64,000 nt of DNA from Colwellia marinimaniae (GTDB lineage Bacteria > Pseudomonadota > Gammaproteobacteria > Enterobacterales > Alteromonadaceae): NCBI RefSeq assembly GCF_002207865.1, contig NZ_BDQM01000004.1, positions 62,001 through 126,000 of the forward strand, given 5' to 3'. The position numbers were made by a program, and so were the translations under genes. Positions within the stretch are counted from its first letter, which is position 1. Every line of letters starts with the position of its first letter. The notes beneath the pieces are model-generated. The model did not search any database and was not told the DNA's origin. It saw only the letters and a program-made list of their open reading frames with translations. Positions 59,215 to 64,000 of this stretch are shown one piece after another.

Positions 59215-61203
59215 ATGCATAAATTTTCAATGACACTTGCCGCCGTTGCTATTACTTCGCTCCTTGCCGCTTGTGGCTCCAGCACTCATAACACAATAGC
59301 GCAGCAAGCAAACACCAGCATGACCACGGTAGCAATTGATCCTATGGTTGCCCAAATATTAGCGACAGATGTTGAGCAATTGTGGAGTCAAGACTTTAAC
59401 CATTATCAAGCGGGTTTGCTCAAAGCGGTTGCCGATGCAATTTCACTTGAAGCATTAAAAGGTGAGTTAAATAATGATAACTTGGCCAAGCTAACTTTCT
59501 ATTTACGTATCTACAGTAGTTTTGGTAGCGATAAAGACTGGCCTGCAGATACGGCTGAATCTGTTAACAATGCCTTGACCCATTTGTACAATATGCCGGG
59601 ATTCTTTCAAGTAAATCAAACTACGGCGCGTTTGCATGAAAATTATGCTGTGGCCCTATACCGTTTGTATTTTTTAGCACCATTACAGCCTTTTACTGCT
59701 GAGCAAGTAAAACCGTTAACTCAGTTAATAGATCTTTATGCCAGCGCCGATTTAGCGGATGCGGAGCGCATAAATGATAAAGCCATTGATTATGCTTTAT
59801 GGGAAATTCTTCGTGCGAGTGCCATTTTACCTTACGAAGCACGAAGAAAAAATAACAGTGTCTTTACCCAAGCGGTATTAGGTGCGGATGAGTTACCACA
59901 GGCGCTAACCGAATTTATTAGCGGTAAAAATAATACCTTAGCCGATAATGATTGGCCTAGGCAACACGCACTTTGGGCCTTGGCCCAATATTATAATTTA
60001 TATAATAAAGAATATTGGAATGAATATTATCAGCGTACCAGTGACGAGCAAAAACGCTTAGATGATGACAAGCTAACACTGCAAGTCGAAGCTAAAATGG
60101 CTGCCCTTGATAACAGTGTTTGGGCTGCGTTAACTATAAATGACCAAGTATCAGCCCAGCAAAGTAAAACGCTTTTTAGTGTGCCGTATGTGGTCAACAC
60201 TTTTCGAGGAAAATCAGCATGTGAAGAGGGGACATTAGCCGATCGCTGCATTACACCTACGATTGAACAAGCATTACCTAGCAATCATGAGTGTTCAGAC
60301 CGAATTTATATTCTTAGCCAAGCTATGTCACTCGCCCAGTTAAATGACTCTTGCCAACAATTAATTTCTCAAGAAAGTAATTTTCATAACATCTTAGCCA
60401 CTAATAATCAGCCAGTAGCCAATGATTTTAACGATAAATTACGTGTGGTCATTTTTGATAATCACGCAGAATATAATAAATACGGTCAACTGGTTTTTGA
60501 TATTAATACCGATAATGGCGGCATGTACATAGAGGGCAGCCCACAAGATCCCGATAATATTGCTACTTTCTATTCATTCGAACACTTTTGGCTTAGACCT
60601 GAATTTGCCGTGTGGAACCTAAATCATGAGTTTGTCCATTACTTAGATGGTCGCTTCGTAAAATACGACACCTTTAATCACTTTCCTAGTCATATGGTGT
60701 GGTGGTCTGAAGGGTTGGCTGAATATGTAGCTAAGCAAGATAATAATCCTAAAGCCTTTAAATTGCTCAATGATACTCAAGCGCAAGATTGGCTGAGTTT
60801 AACGGATGTTTTTAATACCGAATATAAAGATGGTACCGACCGAGTGTATCGCTGGGGCTATTTAGCGGTGCGTTTTATGAATGAACGCCATCAAGTTGAT
60901 TATAGAAAAATGGCACACTTGTTAAAGACTGATTTCTTTGCCGGCTATAAAAAATTATTAGCTGAGTCAGGAGAACAGTTTAAGGATGAATTTACTCACT
61001 GGCTTGTTGAGCATAATGCAAACTATGTCGCTGAAGCAGATGAAAATAATCCACACAAGCCACGTCAATTTTATCGCTATACTTATAAAGACTACTTACA
61101 GCCGGCACATTTAGTCGAAGATCACTTACATATGCACTGGCAATATTGGCATGAAAATGCCTTAAAGTCGACAGAAGCAAAACTTGCCAACGAGCATAAC
61201 TAA
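59215..61203 (+). CDS. M9-family collagenase-like metalloprotease, lipoprotein
   Basis: 662 residues with lipobox LLAACG. The zinc motif NHEFVHYLDGRF (about 470) and the downstream glutamate helix WWSEGLAEYVA (about 497) are the signature of peptidase family M9 (Vibrio-type collagenase). An N-terminal helical activator-like region (about 40-330) precedes it. The C-terminus ends shortly after the catalytic domain, with no visible PKD or collagen-binding domains. Probably cell-surface or periplasm-anchored; action on collagen itself is not shown. Confidence 0.88.
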   Translation: MHKFSMTLAAVAITSLLAACGSSTHNTIAQQANTSMTTVAIDPMVAQILATDVEQLWSQDFNHYQAGLLKAVADAISLEALKGELNNDNLAKLTFYLRIYSSFGSDKDWPADTAESVNNALTHLYNMPGFFQVNQTTARLHENYAVALYRLYFLAPLQPFTAEQVKPLTQLIDLYASADLADAERINDKAIDYALWEILRASAILPYEARRKNNSVFTQAVLGADELPQALTEFISGKNNTLADNDWPRQHALWALAQYYNLYNKEYWNEYYQRTSDEQKRLDDDKLTLQVEAKMAALDNSVWAALTINDQVSAQQSKTLFSVPYVVNTFRGKSACEEGTLADRCITPTIEQALPSNHECSDRIYILSQAMSLAQLNDSCQQLISQESNFHNILATNNQPVANDFNDKLRVVIFDNHAEYNKYGQLVFDINTDNGGMYIEGSPQDPDNIATFYSFEHFWLRPEFAVWNLNHEFVHYLDGRFVKYDTFNHFPSHMVWWSEGLAEYVAKQDNNPKAFKLLNDTQAQDWLSLTDVFNTEYKDGTDRVYRWGYLAVRFMNERHQVDYRKMAHLLKTDFFAGYKKLLAESGEQFKDEFTHWLVEHNANYVAEADENNPHKPRQFYRYTYKDYLQPAHLVEDHLHMHWQYWHENALKSTEAKLANEHN

Positions 61204-61254
61204 CCATCAATTAAGCTAATCTGTGGCTAGGCCCTTGAGCTTCCATTGCCGATA

Positions 61255-61300
61255 AACGCTAGCTAAAGGGCTTATCAATACCCTATGACTAGCGTTTTTT
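61255..61300 (+). terminator. Collagenase gene terminator
   Basis: AACGCTAG / CTAGCGTT stem with inner AGGG / CCCT, followed by TTTTT, about 50 bp past the stop. Confidence 0.8.
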
Positions 61301-61512
61301 TATGGTAAGTTGAAAAGCAGTTTTGCAAACTGCGATTTATTAGTTGCAATAAGATAAAATTAACCGTCAGCTTGCTCATGAGTGAAAAAATATCTACAAC
61401 ATCAATAACTAATAAAATATTAAATTTGGCACTATTGATGCTTATCTTTTATTAATCATAGAGGTAATAAGTAAAACGTGTCGCGTAATTTTACTAAGTT
61501 GAGGGTAGTTGT
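61301..61512. other. Spacer before small gene at 61513
   Basis: AT-rich, no gene or strong repeat seen; presumably promoter sequence for the small gene. Confidence 0.35.
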
Positions 61513-61704
61513 ATGTCAAGTAATAGTAATCATAGACGGATAATAATGTCAGCAGCTTTGCTGGATTTATATCAACAAAATGCCAAGGTAACACCTCAGG
61601 TTGATATGCATAGTGATAATTTTAATGAGCAAAACATTGAGAAAACTACGAAGAAATTGCTCGATAAGGATGACAATCCTTTTTATATTTTGGGTTATAA
61701 CTAA
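61513..61704 (+). CDS. Small hypothetical protein
   Basis: 63 polar residues, beginning MSSNSNHRRIIMSAALLDLY. GAGGGTAG lies 5-6 bases before the ATG, which supports translation. No family recognised. Confidence 0.5.
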   Translation: MSSNSNHRRIIMSAALLDLYQQNAKVTPQVDMHSDNFNEQNIEKTTKKLLDKDDNPFYILGYN

Positions 61705-62098
61705 TACCAATCGGACTGATTTATTGCTCATTTAGCGAGAATTAAAAGCCTTAGTTTGTTCGTAAACTTTATTGTGCTTAATCACTATTTTTATCGATGA
61801 ATAATGAACCGTGATAGTAGTTACTCTTTGATAATGCTAATAAGAATACTGCTATGGGGATATTAGCCTCAGCTAATGAGCAACAAGGTAACTTTATCTA
61901 TAGCGGTAGAATGTTGTCACCAAACATTTATCCAAGATAAATAAGACTGCTAGTTAAACTACCTGGTGCCAGAAATTTTACTGTGCACCGAATACTGGCG
62001 CTATTCCTGACGTTAGTTTTGTTTACCTAGGCTGCTATAATAATAGACATAGAGAGCATCATGATATTTTGGTGTATCAACTATTTATGGAGGTTGAG
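61705..62098. other. 394-bp gap, possible gene remnant
   Basis: No intact gene. A short plus-strand stretch at about 61855-61940 reads like a signal-peptide cleavage region (ILASANEQQGNFIYSGRM) before stopping, which may be a remnant of a secreted protein. Otherwise nothing recognised. Confidence 0.3.
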
Positions 62099-62302
62099 AT
62101 GGTTTCGTCAATCGAAGGTAATGGCTCTGTAGCCAAAGTGCTGCAACAACAGCAGCAACACATTGCAAGTCAACAAGAAGATCAGCGCATTAAAGATCAG
62201 CAAGAAGAGGTTAATCGCCAAGCGCAAGCAAGAAGCGCTGCTGAATCAAGTCGAAGCTCTGCTGATGATAGAAAAGGTCGCTCTGTGGATTTAAGCGTTT
62301 AA
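62099..62302 (+). CDS. Small Gln-rich hypothetical protein
   Basis: 67 residues. The ATG at 62099 has GGAGG five bases upstream. Sequence is rich in Gln, Ser, Arg and Asp with a predicted helical middle (QQQQQHIASQQEDQRIKDQ). No membrane segment or known domain. Confidence 0.55.
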   Translation: MVSSIEGNGSVAKVLQQQQQHIASQQEDQRIKDQQEEVNRQAQARSAAESSRSSADDRKGRSVDLSV

Positions 62303-62591
62303 TGTGACTATTTTAGTGCAACTTGCGGTCTGTTTGATAAGCCTACTCTAATTGGGCTTGTTCATTGTTATGAGAAAAAACACAATAACTTGTCTGACAT
62401 TTTAACCCTATAAAATATTTCATCTCACTTGGCAAGTTATTGTTCAATAAAGTACCTGAGTCTACTAATAAAGGTAATAAAAATAAGTAAAAAGTGGTTT
62501 TATGGCAAAGGCTTAGCTAGAGTTAGTATTAAGTAAACGCTCGATTTAATAACAATGAAAAGTCTACATTACTATTTAGTTAGGGGTTAAA
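62303..62591. other. Spacer before the CBS-pair gene
   Basis: 289 bp, AT-rich, nothing recognised. Confidence 0.3.
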
Positions 62592-63026
62592 ATGGAATCA
62601 TTAAAAGTACAAGAATATATGAATCACTACCCAGTCACTTTTACCGAGAATATGTCTGTTGAAGAAGCGGTCTTACGTTTTTTAAAAACCAAGCAAATTG
62701 GCGGGCCAGTGATTGATGAAAACTATAAATTGTTAGGCTTTATTTCTGAAGGTGATGTTTTGGCTATTATGTTAGAAAGCCTTTATTTTAATGAACATGT
62801 TGCCATGATCAAAGATATTATGCGTAAAGATGTTTTATCAGTAAAACCCTATGCCAGTATCATTGAGCTGGGACAAAGCATGCGAGAAAATAAACCTAAG
62901 GTATACCCAGTGATTGATGATGATGACAATTTACTGGGTACTATCTCTCGTAATGAAGTATTACAAGCTTGTTATCAGCATGGCCGAGCAAGGCTATCCA
63001 TTGAAAAAGAGCATGCTGCTGTTTGA
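62592..63026 (+). CDS. CBS-domain pair protein
   Basis: 144 residues made of two CBS domains (about 8-62 and 75-130). Typical blocks are GGPVIDENYKLLGFISEGDVL and KVYPVIDDDDNLLGTISRNEVL. Stand-alone CBS pairs bind adenine nucleotides and regulate partners; the partner is unknown. AGGGG lies upstream of ATG 62592. Confidence 0.85.
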   Translation: MESLKVQEYMNHYPVTFTENMSVEEAVLRFLKTKQIGGPVIDENYKLLGFISEGDVLAIMLESLYFNEHVAMIKDIMRKDVLSVKPYASIIELGQSMRENKPKVYPVIDDDDNLLGTISRNEVLQACYQHGRARLSIEKEHAAV

Positions 63027-63063
63027 TGAAAAATATCGATACTCAAGGTGATATTCCTGATAG

Positions 63064-63104
63064 ACCGGTGCTACTTGCCGCTGTAGGCGGCAAGTAGCAC
63101 CGGT
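63064..63104. repeat. Perfect 18-bp hairpin downstream of the CBS-pair gene
   Basis: ACCGGTGCTACTTGCCGC and its exact complement flank a five-base loop. No T-run follows. It is much more GC-rich than its surroundings, which fits a REP-like palindrome or a transcript-end structure. Confidence 0.8.
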
Positions 63105-63221
63105 AAATAGGCGCGCAAAGCTCATTTACTGCCTTGTCCTTACTCTTTTTAATACTTTACTCGCTGTAATTACGAAGTATTACTGCTAAAATGCTCTTTT
63201 GATTTTCTATCCGAGTCTGTT

Positions 63222-64000
63222 TTGTCTGTTTCGATTGAGTCTGCTATCACTTCATTTTCCCATCTACAAAATCTTTTTGAATTATTGCCACAAGCAAAAC
63301 ATTGTGATGTGCCACGTTTTAAAAAAAGATTAAGCAACCTTAAAAAAACAATTGCTAAGGAGGCTGGGCAAAAGTCAGCGACCGAATTAGCAACATTGGC
63401 GTTATCAGCTAAGCAAATAAACTTAGTTGAGCAGTTGCAATGCCACATTGTTAAATCAATTAAAGATAAACAATATAAAATAAATAATTTACCAAAAATT
63501 AGCTATCCTGAAGGTTTACCCATAGCGGATAATGCCAAGCAAATTGCCCAAGCTATTCAAGCTAACCAAGTGGTTATTATTTCCGGTGAAACGGGCTCAG
63601 GAAAAACCACGCAAATCCCTAAAATTTGTCTAGAGCTAGGTCGTGGTGTTGATGGCCTTATTGGTCATACTCAACCTAGGCGTATTGCTGCGAGAACCGT
63701 TGCCAACCGAATTGCCGAAGAACTGGGTACCAAACTAGGCGACGAGGTCGGTTATAAAGTTCGTTTTAATGATCAAGTCAGTGACCGTAGCTATATTAAA
63801 TTAATGACCGATGGTATTTTGCTGGCGGAAATGCAAAAAGACCGTTTACTGCGTCAATACGACACCATTATTATTGATGAAGCCCATGAGCGTAGTTTAA
63901 ATATCGATTTTATTTTAGGTTATTTAAAACAAATACTGGTTAAACGACCTGATCTTAAGGTTATTATTACCTCAGCAACCATTGACCCGCAACGTTTTGC
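63222..64000 (+). CDS. hrpA: ATP-dependent RNA helicase HrpA (3' end outside window)
   Basis: About 259 N-terminal residues are visible. Walker A reads [20 protein letters not shown], motif Ia [20 protein letters not shown], and the DEAH box [16 protein letters not shown]. These are near-identical in wording to E. coli HrpA, which acts on stalled ribosomes. No ATG lies near the start of the frame; TTG at 63222 is a guess, and GTG or other TTG codons downstream are possible. The frame is open from about 63156. Confidence 0.88.
   Translation, partial: MSVSIESAITSFSHLQNLFELLPQAKHCDVPRFKKRLSNLKKTIAKEAGQKSATELATLALSAKQINLVEQLQCHIVKSIKDKQYKINNLPKISYPEGLPIADNAKQIAQAIQANQVVIISGETGSGKTTQIPKICLELGRGVDGLIGHTQPRRIAARTVANRIAEELGTKLGDEVGYKVRFNDQVSDRSYIKLMTDGILLAEMQKDRLLRQYDTIIIDEAHERSLNIDFILGYLKQILVKRPDLKVIITSATIDPQRF

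Noticed and set aside
63170..63448. 92-residue minus-strand frame near the right end
   Set aside because: It lies opposite the hrpA N-terminal coding frame, which has clear helicase homology.

Overview
The window reads as chromosome from an AT-rich marine gammaproteobacterium of the Alteromonadales, most likely Colwellia or a close relative. This rests on codon and base use, on the rsxABCDGE-nth, rimP-nusA-infB-rbfA-truB-rpsO-pnp-nlpI and gltA-sdhCDAB-sucABCD gene orders, and on the recognisable protein families; no database search was possible. No rRNA, tRNA, CRISPR array, prophage or intact insertion sequence was seen.

Layout. 1-2.5 kb: the 3' part of a 2OG-Fe(II) oxygenase, a MYG1-family hydrolase and two small genes. 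2.5-7.6 kb: a methionine block, with a DUF1852 protein (MesX) and a core methionine synthase (MesD), a TauE-type exporter and the regulator MetR. An exact TGAA-N5-TTCA MetR-type site lies upstream of mesX, and a 236-bp MITE-like element with 8-bp target duplications follows mesD. 7.6-15.4 kb: a frameshifted outer-membrane-like pseudogene, a DUF885 lipoprotein, a GNAT acetyltransferase, an M28 lipoprotein peptidase, YaeQ, a class V aminotransferase and glyoxalase I. 15.4-22.3 kb: nth and the complete Rsx/Rnf electron-transport complex. 22.6-24.5 kb: a CsrD-like degenerate GGDEF/EAL protein.

24.7-35.4 kb: the translation and RNA-decay superoperon, preceded by a leader with a good promoter and two terminator-like hairpins. 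It continues with nlpI and a putative membrane-anchored metalloprotease. 37.6-40.6 kb: a natural CsdA-CsdE fusion close to tcdA, the client-side enzyme of the same sulfur-transfer branch, with a 169-bp MITE-like element between them. 40.8-52.9 kb: divergent gltA and sdhCDAB-sucABCD, covering much of the TCA cycle; SucB carries two lipoyl domains.

52.9-55.6 kb is the accessory island. It holds a lone TIR-like nucleotide-binding protein with a C-terminal winged-helix-like region, resembling antiphage TIR effectors, next to three copies of a palindrome-rich repeat. A module of that repeat also occurs inside the MITE-like element after mesD, 48 kb away. 55.6-64 kb: an MHYT-domain sensor kinase, pseudoazurin, thioredoxin 2, an M9 collagenase lipoprotein, two small unknown genes, a CBS-pair protein and the 5' part of hrpA, which runs off the window.
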